A stretch of 34,484 nucleotides of DNA, taken from Gemmatimonadota bacterium. GTDB taxonomy: Bacteria; Gemmatimonadota; Gemmatimonadetes; Gemmatimonadales; GWC2-71-9. The DNA is taken from positions 2,922,710 through 2,957,193 of the forward strand of contig CP070666.1 of assembly GCA_020351775.1 (NCBI GenBank), written 5' to 3'. The position numbers were made by a program, and so were the translations under genes. The notes beneath the pieces were generated by a model that made no database searches, was not told the origin of the DNA, and saw only the letters and a list, made by a program, of their open reading frames with translations. Numbering within the stretch: the stretch's first letter is position 1; each line of letters opens with the position of its first letter. Positions 1 to 9,600 of this stretch are shown here, piece by piece.

Positions 1-314
1 AGCAGGCGGGCATTGATTTCGTGGACGACAGAGAAGGCAAGCCCATCGGAATCAATAAGTTCATTGGCCGGCGTCCCATGGTGGCGGTTGGCAACTCCGA
101 CGGTGACCTCGCGATGCTGCAGTACACGGCGGCCGGTCCGGGAGCCCAGCTCATGGTGTATGTGCACCACGACGACGCCGAGCGTGAGTGGGCCTACGAT
201 CGCGAGTCGCACATCGGGCGGCTGGATGCCGGCCTCGATGAGGCACGCGAGCGAGGATGGACAATCGTATCAATGAAGAATGATTGGAGAAATGTATTCG
301 GCTTTGAGCAATGA
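1..314 (+). CDS. HAD-family phosphatase, C-terminal part (5' truncated by window)
   Basis: The reading frame is open from the first bases and ends at TGA 312-314, so the gene starts outside the window. What is left is about 103 residues. They include VGNSDGDLAML, which matches HAD motif IV (GDSxxDxxM), where the acidic residues hold the catalytic Mg2+. The tail ends in SMKNDWRNVFGFEQ, a pattern I associate with HAD phosphatases of the phosphoserine/non-specific acid phosphatase type rather than with beta-phosphoglucomutase. The nucleophile motif DxDx(T/V) would lie upstream and cannot be checked. It sits 106 bp before the GH65 gene in the same orientation. Substrate is unknown. Confidence 0.8.
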   Translation, partial: QAGIDFVDDREGKPIGINKFIGRRPMVAVGNSDGDLAMLQYTAAGPGAQLMVYVHHDDAEREWAYDRESHIGRLDAGLDEARERGWTIVSMKNDWRNVFGFEQ

Positions 315-349
315 GCAGCTACGGGCGATGTAATCAGCACGGCGCCATT

Positions 350-378
350 TTGACATTCACTGTTCGACTTCGATTTCC
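350..378 (+). promoter_or_regulatory. Weak candidate sigma70 promoter before GH65 gene
   Basis: A perfect -35 hexamer TTGACA lies at 350-355 in the gap between the HAD and GH65 genes. The -10 region 16-18 bp further on is poor (ATTTCC or neighbours), so this is only a possible start for the GH65 transcript. Confidence 0.25.
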
Positions 379-420
379 GGTCAATCCCGTGCCAACCCAG
401 CCATGTAAAGAGCACACACC

Positions 421-2775
421 ATGCTGACGCGCGAAATCCAGTACCTGCCGGATCACGTGTATCCCACCGACGAATGGCGGCTGCTGGAGAATCGGTACTA
501 CCCACGCCTGCTGCCCCAGGTGGAGACGTTGTTCTCCACGTCGAACGGATTCCTCGGCATCCGGGGTTGCCACGAGGAAGGCTGCCCGGTCTATCAGAGT
601 GGGACCTTCGTCAACGGATTCCATGAGACCTGGCCCATAGTCTATGGGGAACGAGCATTTGGATTTGCCAAGACCGGGCAGACCATCGTCAACGTGCCGG
701 ATGCCAAGATCGTGAAGCTGTATGTGGATGACGAGCCGCTCGATGTCTCGAAGGTCAATCTGCCGAGCTACGAGCGCGTACTGGACATGAGGTCTGGGCT
801 CGTGCAGCGGGAGATCGTGTGGGAGAAGCACTCCGGCAAGCAGATACTGGTGGAATCGCGTCGTCTGGTGTCGTTCGTGCACCGGCACGTGGCCGCGATA
901 TCATACCAGGTGACTCTGCTGAACGCCGACGCCCCGATCGTGCTCTCGTCGGAACTCGTTCACGACCAGGAGCTTCCCGAGGCCGACGGTGATCCGCGCG
1001 GTACGCGGGCGTTCGGGCGCCGGGTTCTCCTGCCCCAGGGTCACTATACCAGTGATCGCCGTGTGGTGCTGAGCTACATCACCTGCTCCAGTAAGATGAC
1101 TCTCGCTTGCGGCATAGATCACGTCATCGATACTGAGCTGCCCTATACCTGCAAGTCTACGTGTGATGCGGATCTGGGCAGGATCCTCGTATCCGTTGAT
1201 GGCAAGAAGGGGCAGACCGTACGCCTTACGAAGTTCATGACGTATCATGTCTCGCGCAGCGCCCCAGCCGCGGAGTTGTGCGAACGGGCCGACCGCGCGT
1301 TGGATCGCGTAGTTGCATCGGGCTTCGACGCACTGGCGCAGGAGCAGCGGCTATATCTCGAAGATTTCTGGGCGCGATCTGACGTCTGTGTGACTGGCGA
1401 TTCTGCGGTGCAGCAGGTGTTGCGATTCAACCTGTTCCACATCTGCCAGGCGACCGCGCGGGCTGAAAGCGTTGGCATCCCGGCCAAGGGACTTACCGGG
1501 CACGGTTATGAGGGGCACTATTTTTGGGATACCGAGATCTATGTGCTGCCGTTTCTGATCTACACCGCACCGCAGATCGCTCGTAACGTGCTGCGGTTCC
1601 GCTACGGTATGCTGGGCAAAGCCCGGCAACGGGCGAGAGAAGTCAACCAGCGCGGCGCGCTGTTTCCGTGGCGGACCATCAATGGAGAGGAAGCATCCGC
1701 CTACTACGCCGCCGGCACAGCCCAGTACCACATCAACGCCGACATAATCTACGCCTTGCGCAAGTATGTCGAAGTGACTGGCGATGTTGAGTTTCTGTAT
1801 CAAGAAGGCGCGGAGATGCTCGTGGAGACCGCTCGTCTGTGGGCCGATCTAGGATTCTACTCAGCAAGGAAGGGTGGCAAGTTCTGCATCAGCGGCGTAA
1901 CGGGCCCCGACGAATACAACACGGTCCAGGACAACAACACTTACACCAATCTGATGGCTCGCGAGAACCTATGGTATGCAGCCTCGACAATCGAGTGGAT
2001 TCGCCAGAACAGGCCAGATCGGTTCAAGGGTCTAGCGTACGAGACCGAGCTAGCAGTCGATGAAATCGCAGAGTGGAAGCGCGCGGCGGACAACATGTAC
2101 ATCTGCGTCGATCAGGAGTCGGGGATTCATATGCAGGACGACGATTTCCTCGAGAAGGAGCCCTGGGACTTCGACGGAACGCCGCCGGATAAGTATCCTT
2201 TGTTACTCCACTTTCACCCCCTGGTGATCTACCGCCATCAGGTGATCAAGCAGGCCGACATCGTTTTGGCGATGTTCTTGCTGGGCGACGAGTTCTCGCT
2301 GGAGCAGAAGCGCCGCAATTTCGACTTCTACGATCCGCTCACGACTGGAGATTCGTCACTGTCCGTATCGATTCAGAGCATACTCGCGTTCGAGTTAGGC
2401 TACTTGGACAAGGCGCGGGAGTACGCAACCTACGCCCTGATGATGGATATGGCCGACGTGGCCGCCAACGTCGAGCATGGCTGTCATATCGCGTCCATGG
2501 GAGGTACCTGGATGGCCACGGTCTACGGGACCGCCGGCCTGCGTGACTACGACGGGTGCATCTCATTCAACCCTCGGCTGGGGCGCCGGGTGGATCAAAT
2601 GAGCTTCAATCTGATGATAAGGGGACAACGGTTGTCCGTTGCCATCGATCAGTTGAAGGATGAGGCGACGTATTTGCTCACCGAAGGATCAGGGCTGACC
2701 ATCGAGCACCAAGGGTCGGAACTCCACTTGAAGCCGGGGCAGCCGATCACGCAGGCCATCCGGGGCTCGAAGTAA
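421..2775 (+). CDS. Glycoside hydrolase family 65 protein (disaccharide phosphorylase-like)
   Basis: The 784-residue length and motif order match GH65, whose members phosphorolyse (rarely hydrolyse) maltose, trehalose, kojibiose and related alpha-glucosides. The N-terminal beta-sandwich begins near TSNGFLGIRG. The (alpha/alpha)6 barrel carries HYFWDTE (residues 366-372). The general acid is Glu498 in VTGPDEYN, followed by NNTYTN. KQADIVLAMFLLGDE lies further on. The phosphate-site loop reads TTGDSSLS (641-648), where classical phosphorylases have His before the D/E-S-S. Substrate cannot be assigned from sequence. The HAD gene upstream could form a sugar-phosphate pathway with it, although the usual partner is beta-phosphoglucomutase. 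The ATG start has no strong ribosome binding site, but the conserved N-terminus begins right after it. Confidence 0.9.
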   Translation: MLTREIQYLPDHVYPTDEWRLLENRYYPRLLPQVETLFSTSNGFLGIRGCHEEGCPVYQSGTFVNGFHETWPIVYGERAFGFAKTGQTIVNVPDAKIVKLYVDDEPLDVSKVNLPSYERVLDMRSGLVQREIVWEKHSGKQILVESRRLVSFVHRHVAAISYQVTLLNADAPIVLSSELVHDQELPEADGDPRGTRAFGRRVLLPQGHYTSDRRVVLSYITCSSKMTLACGIDHVIDTELPYTCKSTCDADLGRILVSVDGKKGQTVRLTKFMTYHVSRSAPAAELCERADRALDRVVASGFDALAQEQRLYLEDFWARSDVCVTGDSAVQQVLRFNLFHICQATARAESVGIPAKGLTGHGYEGHYFWDTEIYVLPFLIYTAPQIARNVLRFRYGMLGKARQRAREVNQRGALFPWRTINGEEASAYYAAGTAQYHINADIIYALRKYVEVTGDVEFLYQEGAEMLVETARLWADLGFYSARKGGKFCISGVTGPDEYNTVQDNNTYTNLMARENLWYAASTIEWIRQNRPDRFKGLAYETELAVDEIAEWKRAADNMYICVDQESGIHMQDDDFLEKEPWDFDGTPPDKYPLLLHFHPLVIYRHQVIKQADIVLAMFLLGDEFSLEQKRRNFDFYDPLTTGDSSLSVSIQSILAFELGYLDKAREYATYALMMDMADVAANVEHGCHIASMGGTWMATVYGTAGLRDYDGCISFNPRLGRRVDQMSFNLMIRGQRLSVAIDQLKDEATYLLTEGSGLTIEHQGSELHLKPGQPITQAIRGSK

Positions 2776-2786
2776 CACCTGGATTC

Positions 2787-2812
2787 GAATGAAGAATACA
2801 GAATGTAGAATA
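2787..2812 (+). repeat. Short GAATGnAGAAT-type degenerate repeat after GH65 stop
   Basis: Just after the GH65 stop codon the sequence has three close copies of the unit GAATG/GAATA separated by A/T-rich spacers (GAATGAAGAATACAGAATGT at 2787-2806, then AGAATAC). The same unit is found at 9887-10074 on both strands. In both places the GA-rich strand is the sense strand of the gene that has just ended. Confidence 0.5.
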
Positions 2813-2832
2813 CTCGAAGTGATTTCCTCTTC

Positions 2833-4239
2833 ATGCTGAACAGGCTCTTCCAGCTGGAACTGCAGCATACCGCCCCCCGCATCGAGATCCTGGCGGGTCT
2901 GACGACGTTCCTCACGATGTCGTACATCATCTTCGTTCAGCCTGCGGTGCTGACGGGCGTCATGATGGATTCACCCACGGGGATGGACTTTGGCGCGGTC
3001 ACCACTGCGACTTGCCTGGCGGCGGCCTTGGCTACCGCAGTAATGGGTCTCTACGCCCGCTATCCCATCGCACTGGCTCCCGGTATGGGTGAGAATTTCG
3101 TGTTTGTGGCCACTGCGATCCCGGTTGCTGCAGCTGCAGGCTTCGCTAACCCGTGGCAGGCGGCGTTGGGTGCAACCTTCGTGGCGGGAATCCTGTTCCT
3201 GGCACTTTCGCTCGTGGGCGTGCGTGAGAAGATCATCGACGCAGTCAGCTCGAGTATGAAGAACTCCATAGCCGTGGGAATCGGTCTGTTCATCGCGTTC
3301 TTGGGATTGCGCAATGGGCAGCTCATCGTGTCGGATCCTGGAACGTTCGTGAAGCTCAACCCCGCCATCATGTCTCCGGATGTAATCGTGTTCCTCGTGG
3401 GATTTGTCGTGGCAGCGGTACTCACTGCACGGCGTGTGAAGGGTGCGATTCTCTGGGGCATACTGTCGTCGCTGCTCGCTGCACTAGCCATGAAGTGGTC
3501 GCTGCCATTTGTCCCGTCGTCGCTTGCAGAGTCGAATCTGGTTCTAGAATCTCTCCTGGTGTCGGCTTTCACTCCCGCACACGAAGTGGTATCCGCGCCT
3601 CCCTCATTGGGCCCAACGTTCCTCGAGATGGATCTGGCTGCTGCGACGAGCGTGGCGATGATTCCGGTAATCGTGATCTTCCTGTTCATGGATGTGTTTG
3701 ACACGACTGGCACGTTGATCGGCGTGGGGGAGCAGGCGGGGTTGCTGATTGATGGAAGACTGGTCCGGTCACGACAGGCCATGGTGTCGGATGCACTCGG
3801 CACCGTCGTAGGTGCGGCGATGGGTACCAGTACGGTGACCAGTTTCATTGAAAGCGCTGCTGGAGTGGAACAAGGAGGCAGGACGGGGCTGACGGCCGTA
3901 ACGGTGGCCGTTCTGTTTGTCGTGGCGCTGTTCTTCTATCCGGTGATCGCAATGGTGGGAAGCTACCCGCCGATCACCGCTGCGGCGCTCGTGTTGGTCG
4001 GCGCGCTGATGGCGCGCAATGTGACCAGGATTGCCTGGTCCGATCCGACCGAGGCGGTACCGGCCTTCCTCACCCTGATCGGTATTCCTCTCACCAACTC
4101 GGTGGCCGACGGGCTCGCCTTGGGACTGGTTGCCTATCCGGTGATCAAAGGTCTGAGCCGGAGGGGGCACGAAGTATCGTGGACCATGTGGGTGCTGGCG
4201 GTCGTGTTGGTCGGCTACTTCGTCATTCGGTATTCGTGA
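2833..4239 (+). CDS. NCS2/AzgA-type purine (guanine/hypoxanthine) permease
   Basis: This 468-residue inner-membrane protein has the AzgA-branch signatures of the NCS2 nucleobase transporters. LAPGMGENFVF stands where most AzgA proteins read LAPGMGxNAYF. FMDVFDTTGTLIGV and GTSTVTSFIESAAGVEQGGRTGL also match the family. There are about 12-14 hydrophobic segments spread over the whole length. Characterised family members take up guanine, hypoxanthine or adenine by proton symport. The GENFVF variant in the first half-helix is unusual and may alter specificity. The gene follows GH65 by 57 bp and may be cotranscribed. The ATG at 2833 has no clear Shine-Dalgarno sequence. Confidence 0.88.
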   Translation: MLNRLFQLELQHTAPRIEILAGLTTFLTMSYIIFVQPAVLTGVMMDSPTGMDFGAVTTATCLAAALATAVMGLYARYPIALAPGMGENFVFVATAIPVAAAAGFANPWQAALGATFVAGILFLALSLVGVREKIIDAVSSSMKNSIAVGIGLFIAFLGLRNGQLIVSDPGTFVKLNPAIMSPDVIVFLVGFVVAAVLTARRVKGAILWGILSSLLAALAMKWSLPFVPSSLAESNLVLESLLVSAFTPAHEVVSAPPSLGPTFLEMDLAAATSVAMIPVIVIFLFMDVFDTTGTLIGVGEQAGLLIDGRLVRSRQAMVSDALGTVVGAAMGTSTVTSFIESAAGVEQGGRTGLTAVTVAVLFVVALFFYPVIAMVGSYPPITAAALVLVGALMARNVTRIAWSDPTEAVPAFLTLIGIPLTNSVADGLALGLVAYPVIKGLSRRGHEVSWTMWVLAVVLVGYFVIRYS

Positions 4240-4419
4240 TCCGTTTGCCCATCCCAGATGGTGTCCGATCGGGCCATCGCCCAGTTCCGTAGCACATTGC
4301 AGTAATTGACGTTAGGACGCCGGGACGCGAGCTGGCCCTGCCGGCCCGTTGTGGCCCTACGTCACAGTTATTCCCCTCTCCATGCCCGACATTTGGCAGG
4401 TCCAAAGATGGAGAGCACC

Positions 4420-5655
4420 ATGAAGGTCTCGACCAATAGCATGCTGACCCTTGTGCTGGCCACAGCGCTCGCGGCTGGGTGCACGGTCAACATCCACAGC
4501 ACACCCAGCACCGAACCGAGTGCCCCTCCCACTGAGGAGGAGCCGGATGGTCCGCTGGTCAATCCAACCCACGACCCCCCGGAGCGCAGGGAGCCCCCGG
4601 TACGGAGGGACACGGCCAGCCGGGTCGAGCCAACCGAGCCACCGGTCCGGCGCGTCCCGGACGCCGTTATCACCCGGCGTGAGGATCCTCCCGAGCAGGC
4701 TCCTGATTCGGTAAAGGCCAAGGACGAATCGAAGGACAAGAATCAGCCTGAGAATGAGGTCGAGGACAAAGGCCGTCGGGAAAATCCCAAGGATCCGAAG
4801 AGGGAAGAGACCGAAATAGCTGCCAGGACCGACGAACCACCGGATCGACCTGGCGTAGGCAGAGGTAGAGACGAATCCAAGGAGAAGTACCCGGGTGGCG
4901 GCAATGCCACCGGGCTGAAGAAGCAGGAGGAGAAGGAGGGGGAGAACACCGGCCAGGGAGAAGCCAAGGGGAAAGAAGAGAAGATCGACGGTGAGTCTCC
5001 CGGCAAGGGCAATGCTAGGGGGCTGGAAAAACAGCCGGAGTCCAAACGAGACTCGACGGTCACAGCCGAGCCGGCCAGGGAGAAGGAACCCAAGAGTCGG
5101 GCCGCAGACGGTACGGTCGGAGCAGGTGAGAAGCAACCGGAAGCGAAGCAGCAACCGGTGGGTCCGAAACAGCCCGGCTCGGACCAGAAGCCCGGTAATA
5201 AGTCTGAAGGTGACAAGGCTAGCGCTCCCGCGAGGCAGACGGAACAGAAGCCGCCGACCGCCAAGCAGCCTGGCGCGGACAAGGAGCCAGGTATCCAGGC
5301 TGAGGGTGGAAAGGCAGGCGACAGGACGCCTGGCACAAAGGGAGCACCTCTACCTGAGGACAGCGGCCCCGCTCCGGGATCGACCCTGGGAATTCGGACC
5401 CAGGATCTGCCCGCTCCAGGGAAATGTCGTGTTTGGGTACCCGGCCGGGTGGCAGCTGATCAGGCCAAGGCGGGCAAGTGTGAGGAGATAGAGGCAGCCG
5501 CACCTGTGGGATCCTGGGTCTTGTACCGGCCAGCCAAGCAGCGCGACGTCGTGCGCGTCAGGGTCATGGATGCCAGGCGCGCCGGCGTCGTATCAAGGGT
5601 GCTTTCCTACGACGCCGTCTCCGGAGAGCTCATCGGTGAGGAGGAACAGCCATGA
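4420..5655 (+). CDS. Lipoprotein with long Lys/Glu/Pro-rich linker and C-terminal conserved domain
   Basis: I place the start at ATG 4420, which follows GGAGAG at a good distance and gives a lipoprotein signal peptide ending in ALAAGC (Cys21). A longer frame exists upstream but hides this signal. Residues about 25-320 are low complexity and rich in K, E, P, G, Q and D, with internal near-repeats such as GGGNATGLKKQ / GKGNARGLEKQ and KQPGSDQKPG / KQPGADKEPG. They probably form an extended, charged stalk. The last 85 residues are a compact domain beginning TLGIRTQDLPAPGKC, with a second Cys about 22 residues on and a GSWVLYRP core. That domain recurs in the next gene. Function is unknown; a surface or periplasm-spanning role is inferred. 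Confidence 0.75.
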   Translation: MKVSTNSMLTLVLATALAAGCTVNIHSTPSTEPSAPPTEEEPDGPLVNPTHDPPERREPPVRRDTASRVEPTEPPVRRVPDAVITRREDPPEQAPDSVKAKDESKDKNQPENEVEDKGRRENPKDPKREETEIAARTDEPPDRPGVGRGRDESKEKYPGGGNATGLKKQEEKEGENTGQGEAKGKEEKIDGESPGKGNARGLEKQPESKRDSTVTAEPAREKEPKSRAADGTVGAGEKQPEAKQQPVGPKQPGSDQKPGNKSEGDKASAPARQTEQKPPTAKQPGADKEPGIQAEGGKAGDRTPGTKGAPLPEDSGPAPGSTLGIRTQDLPAPGKCRVWVPGRVAADQAKAGKCEEIEAAAPVGSWVLYRPAKQRDVVRVRVMDARRAGVVSRVLSYDAVSGELIGEEEQP

Positions 5656-6062
5656 GAGGCCTCGGAAATTGTGTCATGGCGACCGCGGCGCTGATCGCTC
5701 TAGCAGCCTGTGGCGTTCAGGTCAGCACGACTCCGGAACCTGAGCCAGCGCAGAATGAAGCAAGAGCCGGCGGGCCCAGTACGGCGGCGACCCTGGGCAT
5801 CCCGCCCGGCCACCTGCCTCCGCCGGGCAAGTGCAAGGTATGGATGCCGGGCAGTCCGCCTGGCCACCAGGCCGATGCCCGGGACTGTCACGGCATCGAA
5901 GCCGACGCCCCAGCCGGTTCGTGGGTGTTGTATCGGCCGAGCAAGGACAAGAAGATCGTGCATGTGAGGGAGATGGATAGTCGCAGGTCGGGCGTCGTGA
6001 TCCATGTGAGGGTGTACGAGGCCTCGTCCGGCAAATACCTGCGTGAGGTGAGCCCCGGTTAG
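5652..6062 (+). CDS. Small lipoprotein, paralogue of the preceding C-terminal domain
   Basis: This 136-residue protein overlaps the preceding gene by ATGA and follows a strong GAGGAGGAA ribosome binding site. The signal peptide ends in IALAAC (Cys20). After a short linker comes TLGIPPGHLPPPGKCKVW, then DCHGIEADAPAGSWVLYRP and the pattern VREMDSRRSGVVIHVRVYEA. It aligns throughout with the C-terminal domain of the upstream gene, including the two Cys residues that could form a disulfide. The two genes look like a tandem duplication in which one copy gained a long stalk. I recognise the LPPPGxCxVWxPG pattern from uncharacterised bacterial envelope proteins but know no function. Confidence 0.78.
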   Translation: MRGLGNCVMATAALIALAACGVQVSTTPEPEPAQNEARAGGPSTAATLGIPPGHLPPPGKCKVWMPGSPPGHQADARDCHGIEADAPAGSWVLYRPSKDKKIVHVREMDSRRSGVVIHVRVYEASSGKYLREVSPG

Positions 6063-6084
6063 TAGAACAGTCGTCTCAACGCAG

Positions 6085-6116
6085 AACCGGCCCGGTCACA
6101 CGACGGGGCCGGTTTT
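6085..6116 (+). terminator. Rho-independent terminator after lipoprotein pair
   Basis: A perfect 9-bp stem AACCGGCCC / GGGCCGGTT (6085-6093 with 6106-6114) closes a 12-nt loop and runs into TTTT. It lies 23 bp after the lipoprotein stop codon. Confidence 0.8.
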
Positions 6117-6147
6117 GCGTAGCGGCCTGTCGCCGGCTGGTCCTGTT

Positions 6148-6405
6148 CTACATCTCCTCCGTTCCCTTCAGATGCCGGTCCAAGAACTCAATCACCGCTG
6201 TATACCCTTCGATCTCGTTCTCCTTCTTCACGAACCCGTGCGCTTCATCCTCGAAGATGACGTACTCGACAGGCACGCCTTGTTCACGCTCAGCCGCGAC
6301 GATTTCGTCCGATTCCACTTGAAGGACACGGAGATCGTTTGGCCCCTGGAGCACCACGAGGGGTGAGCGGATTTCGTCGGCGTTGCACAGCGGTGGGATG
6401 CGATG
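6148..6405 (-). pseudogene. C-terminal remnant of an S9-family (prolyl oligopeptidase-like) peptidase
   Basis: Read on the minus strand, about 85 residues match the end of S9 peptidases: IRSPLVVLQGPNDLRV, which holds the catalytic Asp, then a helix, then FEDEAHGFVKKENE, which holds the catalytic His. The fragment ends in a normal tail and stop (6148-6150). Upstream, the frame hits a stop near 6420 and the nucleophile GxSxGG region is absent, so no complete enzyme can be made. The longest frame starting inside it is 69 codons. It is most likely a deletion remnant. Confidence 0.8.
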
Positions 6406-6415
6406 CAGCCGTTGC

Positions 6416-6553
6416 GCCTACGACCATGGCGTCTCTCGGGTGGAAGCCCAACTCGGCACTGAGAAGTTCCAGAAACTGGCCGAAGACCTGTTTGCGGCAG
6501 ACACCCTCTGCATCAGTTCGCTCCCCTCTTGCCAACCGAAGTCTCTCGCATAA
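6416..6553 (+). pseudogene. Possible C-terminal scrap of an unknown plus-strand gene
   Basis: Directly beyond the S9 remnant, one plus-strand frame reads AYDHGVSRVEAQLGTEKFQK and then LAEDLFAADTLCISS, ending at TAA 6551-6553. The composition looks like a helical protein tail rather than random translation. No start codon or ribosome binding site fits, and I do not recognise the family. It could be the end of a gene whose front was lost in the event that truncated the S9 gene, or chance. Confidence 0.25.
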
Positions 6554-6610
6554 GCCTACAGCATCTCCCGAGTTCTGGGGTCGATCGCAACAGCTAACCA
6601 GAGGTATCCC
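6554..6610 (+). other. Leader of tricorn gene
   Basis: Short non-coding stretch before the protease gene. The AGAGGT before the ATG is a moderate ribosome binding site. No convincing promoter hexamers are seen. Confidence 0.3.
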
Positions 6611-9600
6611 ATGCGCAACTTCACTCGCGCTCTCGCGTTCGTGGCTGCCTTGGCAGTCGCGTCGTCGGTGCTCAATGCTCAAGGCACCTTGGGCTTCTAC
6701 CGCTATCCGGCCCTTAGCGGCGATACGATCGTGTTCGCCGCGGAAGGCGACCTGTGGAAGGTGTCGGCTGCGGGCGGAGTGGCCCAGCGGCTCACCACGC
6801 ACCACGCCGAGGAAACCAACCCGATCATCTCGCCGGATGGGCGGATGCTGGCGTTCACGGCACGGTACGAAGGCCCGGCCGAGGTCTATACCATGCCATT
6901 GGCCGGAGGAGTTCCGGTGAGGCGTACCTATGAGGCCGAGACCTCGGTGGCCACGACATGGACGCCCGACGGGCAACTGGTGTATGGCACGGTTCACTAC
7001 TCGACCATTCCGAAGCCGATGCTGGTCCGGCTGAACCTCGCCGACGGTACCCGCTCGCTGGTTCCACTGATATCAGCTACGGAGGCCTCGTTTGATGCAA
7101 GTGGAGGCACAGTGTATTTCGTGCGTCCAGCATTCCACAACAACGTGACCAAGCGGTACACCGGCGGGACAGCGCGTGACGTGTGGAAGTTCCAGGAGGG
7201 TGCTCCAGAGGCCGTCGAGCTGACCGGTGATTTCGATGGTGAGAGCCACTCACCAATGTGGTGGAACGGTCGCGTCTATTTCGTGAGCGATCGCGACGGC
7301 ACGATGAACATATGGTCGATGGATGAGAACGGTGGCGACCGGCGCCAGCACACGCAGCATAGTGGCTGGGATGTGAAGAACCCGGCGCTGTCTCAGGGGC
7401 GAATAGTCTACCAGCTGGGCGTCGACCTCAGGCTGTACGATATCGCCGGCGGTCAGGACCGCGAGATCCCCATCACGCTGGCATCGGATCTGGATCAACT
7501 GCGCGAGAAGTGGGTCACAGACCCGATGCGGTACCTGACCTCGGCCCACATTCATCCTGAGGGAAAGAGTGTGGTTCTCACCGCTCGTGGCCGAGTGTTC
7601 GTGGCTCCGGCTGGAGACGGGCGGCTCGTCAGAGCGTCTCGTAAGGATAGTGTTCGGTTCCGCGACGTGGTGTTCATGCCCGATGGATCTCTCTTGGGTC
7701 TATCCGATGAAACCGGAGAACTCGAGTTTGTGAGGATTCCGGCCAACGGTGTGGGGAACGATGAACGACTCACTGATGACGGGACGATACTGCGGTTCCA
7801 GGGCGTTCCGTCGCCCGATGGAAAGTGGGTCGCCTACGATGACAACAACAGTGATCTGTGGGTCTTGAATGTAGCGACTGGCGAGCAACGACTGATCTCT
7901 GAGAATCGAGAGGGGATCGGTGATTTCACGTGGTCGCCCGACAGCCGTTGGCTCGCGTACACAATGACCGCCGCAAACCTGTTCAGGCAGGTCAAACTGT
8001 ACAATGTGGACAACGGGACAACCGCGCCTCTCACCGGCGATAGGGTGAACAGTTACAGTGTTGCATGGAGTCCCAAGGGGGACTTCCTCTATTTCCTTTC
8101 CGACCGCAATCTTCGCTCGCTCGTGGGGAGCCCCTGGGGAACGCGCCAGCCCGAACCGTACTTTGACAAGCCGATCGAGATCTTCGAGGTCGCCCTGCGG
8201 CAGGGTGTGCGATCCCCGTTCAAGCCGGACGATGAGCTGAGTACCGCGGATGAGGGCGAGTCTGGGAGGGATGAACGCGTCGAAAGGGAGGATCAATCGG
8301 AGGACGTCGAGCCGATCCAGATCGATGTCGACGGCCTTTTGCTGCGCACCAGGCAAGTTCCGGTGCCGGCCGGCAACTACAGCTCTCTGTACGCCAATGA
8401 AGAAGCTCTCTTCTGGCGTGCGCGAGACTCGGGGCCCGACGCGGATTCGCACCTGATGGGTCTTGAGGTTGGTAATGACGATGTTGAGCCCGTGACGGTT
8501 GTCGAGGATGTGGGCCAGTTCGAGCTGTCAATGAATGGAAAGAAGTTGCTGGTTCGTAAGGGTTCCAACTTGCATGTGATCGATGCCAGGGCTACCAGGG
8601 TCAACAATCTCGCCGACAGCAGAGTCGACCTCAGTGGATGGACCTTCCCGATCGACGTACGCGACGACTGGCGCCAGATCTTCATCGACGCCTGGCGGCT
8701 CGAACGCGACTACTTCTACGATCCCAACATGCATGGCGTCGATTGGGATGCGACCCTCGCGAAGTACCTGCCGCTGGTGGATCGGGTGACCACGCGCGAC
8801 GAGCTGTCTGATCTGATCGGCCGGTTCGTGGGCGAGCTGTCTGCTCTCCATACGAGCGTGCGCGGTGGGGACCTGCGGACAGGGCAGGACGACGTGGGTG
8901 TAGCCTCCTTGGGGGCGAGGATATTCAGGGCTCCAGACGCCGGCGGCTACCGAGTCGACTACATCTATCAATCCGATCCGGACTACCCGGACGAGATGTC
9001 ACCGCTGGCAGATCCAGATCTGGGCGTACATGTTGGTGACATAATCGAGGCGGTTAACGGGGCCGGCGTCCTAGATGTGTCGGATATCGGTGCCCTGTTG
9101 CGCAATCAGCAGGGAAAGCAGGTCCTGCTGACCGTTCGCTCCGGTAGTGAGTCGCGCGACGTGATCGTGGTGCCTACCTCCAATGAATACAATCTGAGGT
9201 ACAGTGACTGGGAGTACACGCGCCGCCAGATCGTTGAGCGGGAGGGGCAAGGGAAGATTGGCTATGTCCACCTACGAGCCATGGGAGGGGGTAACATCAC
9301 CGAGTGGTATCGCCAGTTCTATCCGGTCTTCAATCGCCAAGGCCTGATCGTCGACGTACGCCACAATCGTGGTGGTAACATCGACAGCTTCATTCTCGAG
9401 AAGCTCATGCGTCGGGCGTGGATGTACTGGAAGGGACGCGTGGGGCAACCCACGTGGAACATGCAGTACGCCTTCCGCGGACATATGGTTGTGCTAGTGG
9501 ATCAAGAGACCGCGTCCGACGGTGAGGCATTCGCCGACGGATTTAGACGGCTAGGCCTGGGCCCGGTGATCGGCGTGCGGACCTGGGGTGGTGAAATCTG

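Noticed and set aside
4357..5336. Long antisense open frames opposite the Lys/Glu/Pro-rich lipoprotein
   Set aside because: They are by-products of the biased codons in the low-complexity stalk; no ribosome binding site or domain; the sense frame has a lipobox and a conserved C-terminal domain.
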